The notes under the pieces were generated by a model. The model worked only from the letters and a program-made list of their open reading frames with translations, did no database searches and was not told the DNA's origin. From the NCBI GenBank assembly GCA_944331815.1, contig CALVIQ010000067.1, positions 1 through 11,781 of the forward strand: a stretch of 11,781 bases of DNA, in the 5' to 3' direction. Source of the stretch: an uncultured Bacilli bacterium (GTDB lineage: Bacteria; Bacillota_I; Bacilli_A; RF39; UBA660). Positions within the stretch are counted from its first letter, which is position 1, and each line of letters starts with the position of its first letter. Made by a program: the position numbers and the translations under genes. This document shows, in pieces, positions 5,434 through 11,781 of this stretch.

Positions 5434-7548
5434 ATGAATCAAGATATAATAAAAAATACAAGTATAGAGTTAAATGTAAAACCAAAACAAGTTGAAACAG
5501 TTTTGAATTTATTAAGTGATGGTAATACGATACCATTTATTGCTAGATATAGAAAAGAAGCAACAGGTGCTTTAGATGAAGAACAAATAAGAAAAATTAA
5601 TGAAATATACGAATATCAAGTTAATTTATTAAAAAGAAAAGAAGATGTAATTAGATTAATAGATGAAAAAGGATTGTTAACCGAAGAATTAAAAAATAAT
5701 ATATTAAATGCTAGTAAACTAGTAGAAGTTGAAGATTTATATCGTCCATTTAAAGAAAAGAAAAAAACTAAAGCAACTGATGCTATTAATAATGGATTAG
5801 AACCTTTAGCTAAAATAATCATGTCTTTTCCTTTAAAAGAAATCGATTACTCTAAATTCATTAATGATAAAGTAAAAACTATTGATGAAGCTATAATAGG
5901 GGCTAAATATATTATTGCCGAATGGATAAGTGATAATGCTAGTTATCGTAAATCAATTAGAAATTATACTTTTAGAAACGGAATAATTGTTACTAAGCTA
6001 AAAAAAGATGCAGTTGATGAAAATAAAGTATATGAAATGTATTATGATTATCAAGAAAAGGTAAGAGAGATTAAACCCCATCGAATTTTAGCTATTAATC
6101 GTGCAGAAAAAGAAAAAGTAATTACTGTTAGTATTGATGTTAATAAAGATGATATAATTAATAATTTAAAATCAAAGATAATTAAAAATGATAAGTCTTT
6201 AGTGGTTGACATAGTAGTAGATGCTATAAATGATGCTTATAAAAGATTAATAGCACCTTCAATTGAAAGAGAAATAAGAAGTGATTTAACAGAAAAAGCA
6301 GATGAAGTTGCTATTGATAATTTTGGTAAAAACTTAGAAAAATTATTACTACAACCACCAATGAAAGATAAAATGGTATTAGGATTAGACCCTGCTTATC
6401 GAACAGGATGTAAGTTAGCAGTATTATCACCAGTTGGGCAATCATTAGAAATTGCTGTAATTTATCCTCATGAACCGGTAAAAAAATATGATGAAGCAAA
6501 AAAAATTGTCTTAGATTTAATTAAAAAATATAATATTGATATTATTGCTATCGGAAATGGTACAGCATCAAGAGAAAGTGAAGCATTTATAGCAGATGTA
6601 ATTAAAGATTGTGATAGGAAAGTTGAATATATCATTGTTAGTGAAGCGGGAGCTAGTGTTTATTCAGCTAGTAAAATAGCTATTGAAGAATTTCCTGATT
6701 TAACAGTTGAAAAAAGAAGTGCAATTAGTATTGGTAGAAGATTACAAGATCCTTTAGCTGAATTAGTTAAAATTGAACCAGAAAGTATAGGTGTTGGATT
6801 ATATCAACATGATGTTTCAAATAAAAGATTAACTGAAAGCTTAGATTTTGTGGTTAGTAGCGCAGTAAATAAAGTTGGAGTTAATGTTAATACCGCTAGT
6901 CCGTCTTTATTTAAATATGTTTCAGGAATTACTAAAAAAAATATTGAAAAGATATTAGAATATCGTAATAAAAATAGAATAAAAAATAGATTAGAATTAA
7001 AAAAAATATTATCTGATAAAACATATGAACAAGCTATTGGATTTTTAAGAGTTACTGATGGGACCAATCCTTTAGATGTAACTAGTATCCATCCAGAAAG
7101 TTACGATATAACTTTAAAATTATTAGATATGTTGCATTTAAATATTAATGATTTAGGTAAATTAAAAATTGATATTGATATTGATGAATATAGTAAAAAA
7201 TTAAATATTGATATTTATACTTTACAAGATATTGTTGAATCATTACAAAAACCAAATCGTGATCCTCGTGATGATATGCCAAAACCAATTTTAAGAAGTG
7301 ATATATTACATATTGAAGATTTACAAGTCGGTATGAAATTACAAGGAACAGTTAGAAATGTTGTTGATTTTGGTGTGTTTATTGATATTGGTTTAAAAAA
7401 TGATGGTTTAGCGCATATCTCTAAATTAACAAACAAATATATTAAACATCCAATGGAAGTTGTTAATGTAGGAGATATAGTAGACTGTTATGTAGATGAT
7501 ATTAATCTAGAAAAAAATAAAGTTTCTTTATCATTATTAGAAAGGTAA
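5434..7548 (+). CDS. tex: Tex family S1 RNA-binding protein (transcription accessory protein)
   Basis: This is a nucleic-acid-binding cytoplasmic protein linked to transcription and RNA handling; its exact biochemical role is unsettled. The 704 residues are close to the roughly 720 of the family. Domains in order: the helical Tex N-terminal region with NTIPFIARYRKEATGALDEEQ (31-51) and VEDLYRPFKEKKKTKA (about 97-112); a YqgF/RNase H-like fold starting VLGLDPAYRTGCKLAVLS (about 315-332) and including IAIGNGTASRESE; VGLYQHDVS (about 455-463); the helix-hairpin-helix region NVNTASPSLFKYVSGI (about 482-498); and the C-terminal S1 domain VGMKLQGTVRNVVDFGVF (about 632-649) to the end. All family markers are intact. 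Its ribosome site AGGAAGG is strong. It heads an operon with two lipoproteins and a membrane protein, 3 nt from the first; that linkage suggests no specific role for Tex. Confidence 0.96.
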   Translation: MNQDIIKNTSIELNVKPKQVETVLNLLSDGNTIPFIARYRKEATGALDEEQIRKINEIYEYQVNLLKRKEDVIRLIDEKGLLTEELKNNILNASKLVEVEDLYRPFKEKKKTKATDAINNGLEPLAKIIMSFPLKEIDYSKFINDKVKTIDEAIIGAKYIIAEWISDNASYRKSIRNYTFRNGIIVTKLKKDAVDENKVYEMYYDYQEKVREIKPHRILAINRAEKEKVITVSIDVNKDDIINNLKSKIIKNDKSLVVDIVVDAINDAYKRLIAPSIEREIRSDLTEKADEVAIDNFGKNLEKLLLQPPMKDKMVLGLDPAYRTGCKLAVLSPVGQSLEIAVIYPHEPVKKYDEAKKIVLDLIKKYNIDIIAIGNGTASRESEAFIADVIKDCDRKVEYIIVSEAGASVYSASKIAIEEFPDLTVEKRSAISIGRRLQDPLAELVKIEPESIGVGLYQHDVSNKRLTESLDFVVSSAVNKVGVNVNTASPSLFKYVSGITKKNIEKILEYRNKNRIKNRLELKKILSDKTYEQAIGFLRVTDGTNPLDVTSIHPESYDITLKLLDMLHLNINDLGKLKIDIDIDEYSKKLNIDIYTLQDIVESLQKPNRDPRDDMPKPILRSDILHIEDLQVGMKLQGTVRNVVDFGVFIDIGLKNDGLAHISKLTNKYIKHPMEVVNVGDIVDCYVDDINLEKNKVSLSLLER

Positions 7549-7551
7549 AAT

Positions 7552-7959
7552 ATGAAAAAAATAATTATATTATTAAGTTGTTTTATATTGACTGGTTGTT
7601 TTGAAAATAGTGGTTATTTAGTTAAAAGTTGTTATAAAGAAGAAAAAGCTAATACATTAACAACAATTACAACTTATACATTTGGATTTAAAAATGATAT
7701 AATTAATGATATAAAAATAAGTTATGATAATGTCGATAATGATAAAACTACAATATCTTCGATTAAATTATCACTTGAAACCCAAAATAATTATTCTGAT
7801 ATAAAATATACAGTTTTAGTTGATAATGAAAATCAATATAAAATAGAATATGATGTTCCAATGGATAGTAAAGATGAAATATTAGATAAATTTAATATAA
7901 AAAAAAGTAGAACTGATTTAGTTAAATATTTAAAAGAACAAGGTTATACTTGTGAGTAG
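7552..7959 (+). CDS. Small lipoprotein of unknown function
   Basis: The 135-residue protein starts with a lipoprotein signal peptide: MKK, a hydrophobic stretch and lipobox LTGC with Cys16 as the lipidated residue. The mature part is polar and appears beta-rich, with alternating Thr/Ile strands and repeated NDIxxDIKISYDN-like stretches. It has two further cysteines, Cys27 and Cys134 near the very C-terminus, which could form a disulfide clamping the ends of the domain. Only 3 bp separate it from tex and its ribosome site (GAAAGG) lies within the tex end, so translation is probably coupled. The next gene, a thioredoxin-fold lipoprotein, starts 7 bp downstream, which suggests both act at the outer face of the membrane. 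I do not recognise the family; it loosely recalls other small Firmicutes lipoproteins but I make no assignment. Confidence 0.75.
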   Translation: MKKIIILLSCFILTGCFENSGYLVKSCYKEEKANTLTTITTYTFGFKNDIINDIKISYDNVDNDKTTISSIKLSLETQNNYSDIKYTVLVDNENQYKIEYDVPMDSKDEILDKFNIKKSRTDLVKYLKEQGYTCE

Positions 7960-7966
7960 GTGAAAT

Positions 7967-8500
7967 ATGAAAAAGTTATTATTGATTTTATTGATTTTTT
8001 TAGTAGGTTGCGGTAACGATATTAATAAGTTTAAGGAAGAATATGAAAGTCAAGAAGGAATAGAAGTTAATATTAGCAAAGATAATAAAATAAAATATAT
8101 TAGTGCTAAAGAAACTGTTGATGTTTTAAAAAATAAAACAGGTATTTTATTTTTTGGTATTTCTAGTGATAATACGACAAGAAGTGTTGTAGAAACATTA
8201 TTACAGGTTGCAAAAGACAATGATTTAAATATTTATTATTTTGATCCTAATACTGTTCCTGACAAAGATAATGATGAAAACTTTGCTAAAATATTAGGTA
8301 TTTTAGATAGTTATTTACAATCAAATGAAGAAGATGAAAAAGTATTAGCTGTACCTGATGTTTATTTTATAAAAGATGGTAAAGTTATGGGAAATAAGTT
8401 TGGAAGTATTATTTCTTATGATGGAGAACAGTTAAATGATGATCAAAAAGAACAATTATATAAAGATTATAATAATTTAGCTAATTTGATAAGGAGTTAA
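7967..8500 (+). CDS. Thioredoxin-fold lipoprotein without the CxxC active site
   Basis: This 177-residue exported lipoprotein has lipobox LVGC (Cys15), followed by a thioredoxin-like domain. Seen: a first strand and helix with GILFFGISSDNTTRSVVETLLQVAKDN (about 59-85), the strand LNIYYFDPN (87-95), and the cis-Pro segment VPDVYFIKDGKVMG (129-142, Pro130). Related secreted thioredoxin-like proteins that I recall read FGxPxCPWCR at the first site. Here the two Cys positions are Asp68 and Thr71 while Arg72 is kept. The lipid-attachment Cys is the only Cys in the protein, so thiol-disulfide chemistry is excluded. It may bind or chaperone a partner instead. The ribosome site AGGTGA (7957-7962) overlaps the previous stop codon, so it belongs to the tex operon. 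The fold call rests on motif pattern and is moderately secure. Confidence 0.72.
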   Translation: MKKLLLILLIFLVGCGNDINKFKEEYESQEGIEVNISKDNKIKYISAKETVDVLKNKTGILFFGISSDNTTRSVVETLLQVAKDNDLNIYYFDPNTVPDKDNDENFAKILGILDSYLQSNEEDEKVLAVPDVYFIKDGKVMGNKFGSIISYDGEQLNDDQKEQLYKDYNNLANLIRS

Positions 8501-8503
8501 TTA

Positions 8504-9013
8504 ATGGAAAAAATTGTTGAAATATTTTTAAGTTTATTTGGAGGATTAACAAATCTTGCTTATGGTAAAGAAATATTGATATTTTTAATATCAATGATGC
8601 CTATTTTAGAATTAAGAGGTGGCATTTTAGCTGCTGCTTTATTAAATATGGATCCTAAAAATAGTTTTATTATTTGTTTGTTAGGTAATATTATAGTTAT
8701 CCCAATTGCGTTATGTTTTTTAGAGTTAATATTTAAAATATTAAGAAAAATTAATTTTTTTGATAAAATTATAACTAAAATTGAGAAAAAATGTTTAAGC
8801 AAAAGAGAACAATTAGATAAATATGGTTATTGGGGGTTATTAGTATTTGTAGGAATCCCTTTACCTGGTACTGGTGCTTGGACAGGATGTTTCTTGGCTT
8901 CTTTATTAGGTATGAATAAAAAGAAATCCGCTATTGCTGCTATGGCTGGTGTATTAATGGCGGGAATTATTATGATGATATTATCATTTGGTATATTAAA
9001 AAATGTATTTTAA
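8504..9013 (+). CDS. COG2426 / Sm_multidrug_ex family integral membrane protein
   Basis: The 169 residues contain several hydrophobic segments (about 3-32, 42-54, 57-81, 107-134 and 140-165). The two conserved loops of this family are present: PILELRGGI (33-41) and the second, GIPLPGTGAWTG (about 116-127). Such proteins were named putative small multidrug exporters, but their true substrate is unknown. They resemble DedA-type membrane proteins in having two similar re-entrant halves with Gly/Pro/Arg motifs. Between the halves is a basic loop (KIEKKCLSKREQ) that is probably cytoplasmic. It starts 3 nt after the preceding stop, with AAGGAG (8491-8496) inside the upstream gene end, and is the last gene before a terminator. 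Length and motifs are typical. Confidence 0.88.
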   Translation: MEKIVEIFLSLFGGLTNLAYGKEILIFLISMMPILELRGGILAAALLNMDPKNSFIICLLGNIIVIPIALCFLELIFKILRKINFFDKIITKIEKKCLSKREQLDKYGYWGLLVFVGIPLPGTGAWTGCFLASLLGMNKKKSAIAAMAGVLMAGIIMMILSFGILKNVF

Positions 9014-9035
9014 ACATCGATTTATTCGATGTTTT
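9012..9035 (+). terminator. Intrinsic terminator of the tex operon
   Basis: AAACATCGA (9012-9020) pairs with TCGATGTTT (9026-9034) over a TTTAT loop. The T-tract is short (TTTT), so it may be moderate in strength. The stem starts inside the TAA stop codon. Confidence 0.7.
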
Positions 9036-9044
9036 AAAATTACA

Positions 9045-9094
9045 AAATTGTCATATCAATTTTTATATATTTAGTGTATAATTTAATTAGGTGG
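9045..9094 (+). promoter_or_regulatory. Promoter, candidate regulator box and ribosome site of the two-component operon
   Basis: TATAAT (9077-9082) is a perfect -10. Six bases later comes AGGTGG (9089-9094), then the ATG at 9099. No -35 stands at 16-18 bases, though TTGTCA lies 23 bases upstream. That hexamer is part of AAATTGTCAT (9045-9054), which matches 9 of 10 bases of the box repeated before the ABC gene. Activation by the operon's own regulator is a reasonable inference. Confidence 0.6.
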
Positions 9095-9098
9095 AATT

Positions 9099-9764
9099 AT
9101 GAAAATATTAATTGTCGAAGATGATACTACTATAAGAAGTGGTTTAAAATATTGTTTAGAATATGAAAATTTTGAAGTTGTAGAATCTATTGGTATTGAT
9201 TGTTTAAATAAATTAGATAATGTTTCGTTAATACTATTAGATATTAACTTGCCAGATATAAATGGTTTTGATTTGTTTAAAAAAATAAAAGAAATGAAAA
9301 ATATTCCAATTATATTTTTAACAGCTAATGATTTAGAGCCTTCAATAGTTATGGGATTAGATATGGGAGCAGATGATTATGTAACTAAACCATTTAAAAC
9401 AAGAGAATTAATATCAAGAATTAAAAATGTTTTAAGAAGAAATAATAATTTTGATGTTATAAATATTAAAAATATAGTAATTGATTTAAAACAGGCTAAA
9501 GTACTTAAAAATGGCAAAGATGTTAATTTAACTGCTTTGGAATATAAAATATTATTAACTTTAGCTTTAAATCCTAATCAAGTGTTTACTAGAGAAAAGA
9601 TTTTAGCTGATATTTGGGATGTTAATGAAGAATATGTTTATGATAATACTTTAACTGTTTATATTAAAAGAATAAGAGAAAAAATAGAAGATGATGTAAC
9701 TAATCCAAATATTATTAAAACAGTAAGAGGAATTGGTTATAAAATAGGTGATGATAGTGAATAA
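9099..9764 (+). CDS. OmpR/PhoB-family response regulator
   Basis: This cytoplasmic transcription regulator has 221 residues, standard for the family. The receiver domain (1-110) has the acidic pocket EDD (7-9), phospho-acceptor Asp48 in LLDINLPDING, Thr75 in FLTAND, and Lys97 in TKPF. The winged-helix domain (about 122-221) shows the LTALEYKILLTLALNPNQ start, TREKILADIW, TLTVYIKRIREKI recognition-helix region and VRGIGYKIG wing. All key residues are present, so it should be active. It is followed by its kinase with an 8-bp overlap. Probable targets are its own promoter and that of the ABC ATPase, based on the shared TTGTAAT-like heptamers. The pairing with a MacB-type ATPase resembles cell-envelope or antimicrobial-peptide response modules (Bce/Van-like), but the signal cannot be read from sequence. 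Confidence 0.93.
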   Translation: MKILIVEDDTTIRSGLKYCLEYENFEVVESIGIDCLNKLDNVSLILLDINLPDINGFDLFKKIKEMKNIPIIFLTANDLEPSIVMGLDMGADDYVTKPFKTRELISRIKNVLRRNNNFDVINIKNIVIDLKQAKVLKNGKDVNLTALEYKILLTLALNPNQVFTREKILADIWDVNEEYVYDNTLTVYIKRIREKIEDDVTNPNIIKTVRGIGYKIGDDSE

Positions 9765-10914
9765 AAAATATTTTATTATTAATTTTATAGCTATTTTAAT
9801 TATTATATTATTTTATTTTTTAATTTCTAATATTATAAACAATAGTTATGAACAAAAAATAATCGATAATGATAGTTATTTAATTGGTAATCTGTTATCT
9901 AAATATCCTAATTTAGAAGAAGATATTGTATCTAGTTATTTAATTAAAGATAATTATGAGTTAGGCAATAACTTAATAAAAGAATATAATTTAATTAATA
10001 TTAAAAATAATAATAGTTTTATTTTAATATATTGTTTAATAAGTTCTTTAGTATTATTTATTATTAATTATATATATATTAGAAATATTTATAAAAAAAT
10101 TAGTAAAATTGATAAATATATGAATAATATTTTAAATGATGATTATTCTATCGATATTAAAGAATATTGTGAAGGTGATATAAGTAATTTAAAAAATGAT
10201 ATATATAAAATGACTGTTAAATTAAAAGAGCAAAGTGAATTATTAATTAAAGAGAAAAAATATTTAGAAGAAACATTACAAGATATATCTCATCAAATAA
10301 AAACACCTCTAACTAGTATGTATATGATAAATGATATATTAACTAATGAAAAAGATGAAAATATTAAAAAAGAATTTTTAATTAAAAATAAAAATCAAAT
10401 AGAACGAATAGAATGGTTAGTAACAAGTTTACTTAAATTATCAAGATTAGAAAGTGGTACAGTTAAATTAAAAAAAGAAAAAATAGAATTAAATAAATTG
10501 ATAGATAAAGCTATCGAACCAATTAATGTTTTATTAGAATTAAAAGATATTAAATTAATTAAAAGTATTGAAGATACCAATATTAATATTGATATTAATT
10601 GGACAGTTGAGGCATTACTAAATATAATTAAGAATGCTTGTGAACATACTAAGGATAAAATAGAAATAATAGGAAGTACTAATCCTCTTTATACAGAAAT
10701 AAAAATAATTGATAATGGTGTTGGAATTAATAAAAAAGATATAAAACATATTTTTGAAAGATTTTATAAAGGTAACCATAATAAAGAAAGTATTGGTATT
10801 GGACTTAATATGTCTAAAAAAATAATCAATTTACAAAATGGTATTATTGAAGTATCTTCTAAAGAAGGTGTTGGTAGTACATTTATAATAAAATTTTATA
10901 AAAATAATTTGTGA
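9757..10914 (+). CDS. Membrane sensor histidine kinase, cognate to the upstream regulator
   Basis: The 385-residue kinase has TM1 (about 5-27), a short extracellular segment of about 60 residues (28-87), TM2 (88-109), a linker with a coiled-coil stretch, HisKA with the phospho-acceptor in DISHQIKTPL (His179), and HATPase_c with the N box NIIKNACEH (Asn293), DNGVG (319-323), the F box FERFYKG and GIGLN (347-351). All catalytic boxes are intact. I start at GTG 9757 because AGGTGA (9746-9751) is five bases upstream. The in-frame GTG 9748 and ATG 9751 lie inside that ribosome site and are too close. The gene overlaps the regulator end by 8 bp, so they are coupled. The extracellular loop is larger than in Bce-type intramembrane kinases, which fits a VanS/PhoR-like direct sensor. 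The ligand is unknown. Confidence 0.92.
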   Translation: MNKKYFIINFIAILIIILFYFLISNIINNSYEQKIIDNDSYLIGNLLSKYPNLEEDIVSSYLIKDNYELGNNLIKEYNLINIKNNNSFILIYCLISSLVLFIINYIYIRNIYKKISKIDKYMNNILNDDYSIDIKEYCEGDISNLKNDIYKMTVKLKEQSELLIKEKKYLEETLQDISHQIKTPLTSMYMINDILTNEKDENIKKEFLIKNKNQIERIEWLVTSLLKLSRLESGTVKLKKEKIELNKLIDKAIEPINVLLELKDIKLIKSIEDTNINIDINWTVEALLNIIKNACEHTKDKIEIIGSTNPLYTEIKIIDNGVGINKKDIKHIFERFYKGNHNKESIGIGLNMSKKIINLQNGIIEVSSKEGVGSTFIIKFYKNNL

Positions 10915-10916
10915 CG

Positions 10917-10980
10917 AAATTGTAATTAATTTAGTCATTAAATTGTAATAAATATTTAATATAATTATGTTGGAAGGAGA
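10917..10980 (+). promoter_or_regulatory. Promoter and phased direct-repeat operator of the ABC ATPase gene
   Basis: TATAAT (10960-10965), then six bases, then GGAAGGAGA (10972-10980), six bases before the ATG at 10987. There is no clear -35. Instead AAATTGTAAT occurs twice exactly (10917-10926 and 10940-10949). A related TAGTCAT (10932-10938) lies between them, so heptamers start at 10920, 10932 and 10943, a spacing of 12 and 11 bp, about one helical turn. The last copy covers the -35 position. This is the typical layout of an OmpR-family activator site; the adjacent regulator is the obvious candidate. Confidence 0.6.
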
Positions 10981-10986
10981 AAAAAT

Positions 10987-11673
10987 ATGGAAATATTAAA
11001 AGTTGAAAATTTGTGTAAAAATTATGGTAAAGGTGAAACTTTAGTAAAAGCTTTGGATAATGTAAGTTTTTCTGTTGAAAAAGGTGAATTTATTGCTATA
11101 GTTGGTAGTAGTGGTAGTGGTAAATCAACTTTATTACATATTTTAGGTGGAGTTGATAGACCAACTAGTGGTAAGGTATATGTAGATGGAGTAGATGTAT
11201 ACGAATTAAATGAAACTAATTTAGCAATTTTTCGTCGTCGTCAAGTAGGTTTGATTTATCAATTTTATAATTTAATACCTATATTAAATATTAAAGAAAA
11301 TATAACTTTACCTATTTTGTTGGATAATAAAAAACCAGATGAAAAATATTTAAATGAATTAATTGAAACACTAGGATTAAGTAATCGTGTAAGTCATTTA
11401 CCTAATGAATTATCAGGTGGTCAACAACAAAGAGTTAGTATTGGAAGAGCTTTAATGAATAGACCAGCATTATTATTAGCCGATGAACCAACAGGTAATT
11501 TGGATAGTAAAGCAGGAAGAGAAATTATTGAATTATTAAAACTATCTAATCAAAAATATAAGCAAACTATTATTATGATTACTCATGACCATAATTTAGC
11601 GTTATGTGCTGATAGAATAATTACTTTAGAAGATGGTAAAATAATAAGCGATGAAAACAGGATAAAAACATGA
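10987..11673 (+). CDS. MacB/LolD-type ABC transporter ATP-binding protein
   Basis: This 228-residue ATPase belongs to the family that powers FtsX-like permeases in antimicrobial-peptide defence, lipoprotein handling or envelope mechanics. It is associated with the inner face of the membrane. Walker A GSSGSGKST (38-46), Q-loop YQFYNLIP (about 90-97), the signature LSGGQQQR (about 142-149), Walker B ALLLADEPT, the D-loop GNLDS and the H-loop THDH are all intact. The N-terminal KNYGKGETLVKALDNVSF is typical of the group. Its own promoter has a probable regulator operator, and it lies 72 bp after the kinase, so it is a likely regulon member. The partner permease normally follows directly, but a strong terminator begins 10 bp after the stop, and only the non-coding-looking ATGA overlap (MKKI then stop) is present. 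The permease may be encoded elsewhere or be missing. Confidence 0.93.
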   Translation: MEILKVENLCKNYGKGETLVKALDNVSFSVEKGEFIAIVGSSGSGKSTLLHILGGVDRPTSGKVYVDGVDVYELNETNLAIFRRRQVGLIYQFYNLIPILNIKENITLPILLDNKKPDEKYLNELIETLGLSNRVSHLPNELSGGQQQRVSIGRALMNRPALLLADEPTGNLDSKAGREIIELLKLSNQKYKQTIIMITHDHNLALCADRIITLEDGKIISDENRIKT

Positions 11674-11682
11674 AAAAGATTT

Positions 11683-11730
11683 AAAATAGTTAAAAATCCT
11701 AAATAATAAAAGGAAATTAACTATTTTTTT
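11683..11730 (+). terminator. Long intrinsic terminator after the ABC ATPase gene
   Basis: AAAATAGTTAA (11683-11693) pairs with TTAACTATTTT (11717-11727). Inside, TCCT (11697-11700) pairs with AGGA (11711-11714). The 3' arm ends in T7. The A-rich 5' arm makes it likely to work in both directions, which would suit a convergent gene from the right, but too little sequence remains to show one. Confidence 0.75.
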
Positions 11731-11758
11731 GACAAAAAATTTAATTCGCAAGAATATT
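11729..11758 (+). promoter_or_regulatory. Possible promoter at the right edge
   Basis: TTGACA (11729-11734) is a perfect -35. The best -10 is AATATT (11753-11758) at 18 bases, a weak match. No ribosome site or start codon follows within the window, so this could be chance next to the T-run. Confidence 0.25.
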
Positions 11759-11781
11759 GAAAAATCTTAAAATCTCATTTT

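Noticed and set aside
5616..7436. Open frames of 60-90 codons on the minus strand across tex
   Set aside because: They are antisense shadows of an intact, well-conserved gene, with no ribosome sites and low-complexity hydrophobic translations.
8560..8802. Minus-strand frame of 80 codons
   Set aside because: Antisense to the COG2426 gene, whose plus-strand motifs are clear.
9748..9756. Upstream GTG/ATG starts for the histidine kinase
   Set aside because: They lie inside or directly next to the AGGTGA ribosome site; GTG 9757 has proper spacing.
10395..10580. Minus-strand frame of 61 codons
   Set aside because: Antisense to the kinase domain region; no ribosome site.
10915..10986. Riboswitch or attenuator before the ABC gene
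   Set aside because: The predicted transcript start is next to the ribosome site, and the region has direct repeats rather than a stable hairpin.
1..11781. Mycoplasma-type code (TGA = Trp)
   Set aside because: Trp is TGG throughout, and TGA ends several intact genes at the expected length.

Overview
The window is very A+T-rich (roughly three quarters or more A+T by eye) and comes from a low-GC, Firmicutes-type bacterium. All intact genes lie on the plus strand, most are packed into tight or overlapping operons with AGGTGA/AAGGAG ribosome sites, and short hairpin-plus-T-run terminators separate the units. TGG encodes Trp throughout and TGA is a genuine stop (murT, ABC ATPase, histidine kinase), so this is not the Mycoplasma code. 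Gene content and style resemble uncultured gut Bacilli/Erysipelotrichia-type lineages. That placement is an inference, not something the sequence proves.

Layout. (1) 2-1615: the 3' end of a large secreted surface protein made of MBG-type Ig-like repeats, a Listeria-Bacteroides-type repeat and a unique C-terminal domain, followed by a terminator. (2) 1718-4132: a three-gene overlapping operon, murT - gatD - ppa. It is followed by the frameshifted remains of a small membrane protein gene (4143-4333) and a terminator. (3) 4429-5385: a monocistronic membrane-anchored extracellular protein. (4) 5434-9013: a four-gene operon of tex, a small lipoprotein, a thioredoxin-fold lipoprotein and a COG2426 membrane protein. 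(5) 9099-10914: an OmpR-type response regulator and sensor kinase that overlap. (6) 10987-11673: a MacB/LolD-type ABC ATPase with its own promoter, followed at once by a strong terminator.

How the genes fit together. MurT-GatD normally amidates lipid II in the cell wall, using ammonia made from glutamine by GatD. Here GatD keeps its fold motifs but has Gly where the catalytic Cys should be and Leu where the catalytic His should be, and MurT has an altered zinc ribbon, so the pair looks like a diverged or repurposed complex. The thioredoxin-fold lipoprotein has likewise lost its CxxC. The two-component system and the ABC ATPase look like an envelope-stress module. The ATPase promoter carries three helically phased heptamers (TTGTAAT, TAGTCAT, TTGTAAT), and a related TTGTCAT lies before the regulator gene. 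These are candidate regulator sites. No permease follows the ATPase inside the window.

In four of the five promoters I can place, exactly six bases separate the -10 box from the Shine-Dalgarno sequence. Transcripts would then begin at or just before the ribosome site, giving leaders of only about 9-16 nt. I see no rRNA, tRNA, CRISPR array, insertion sequence or riboswitch.
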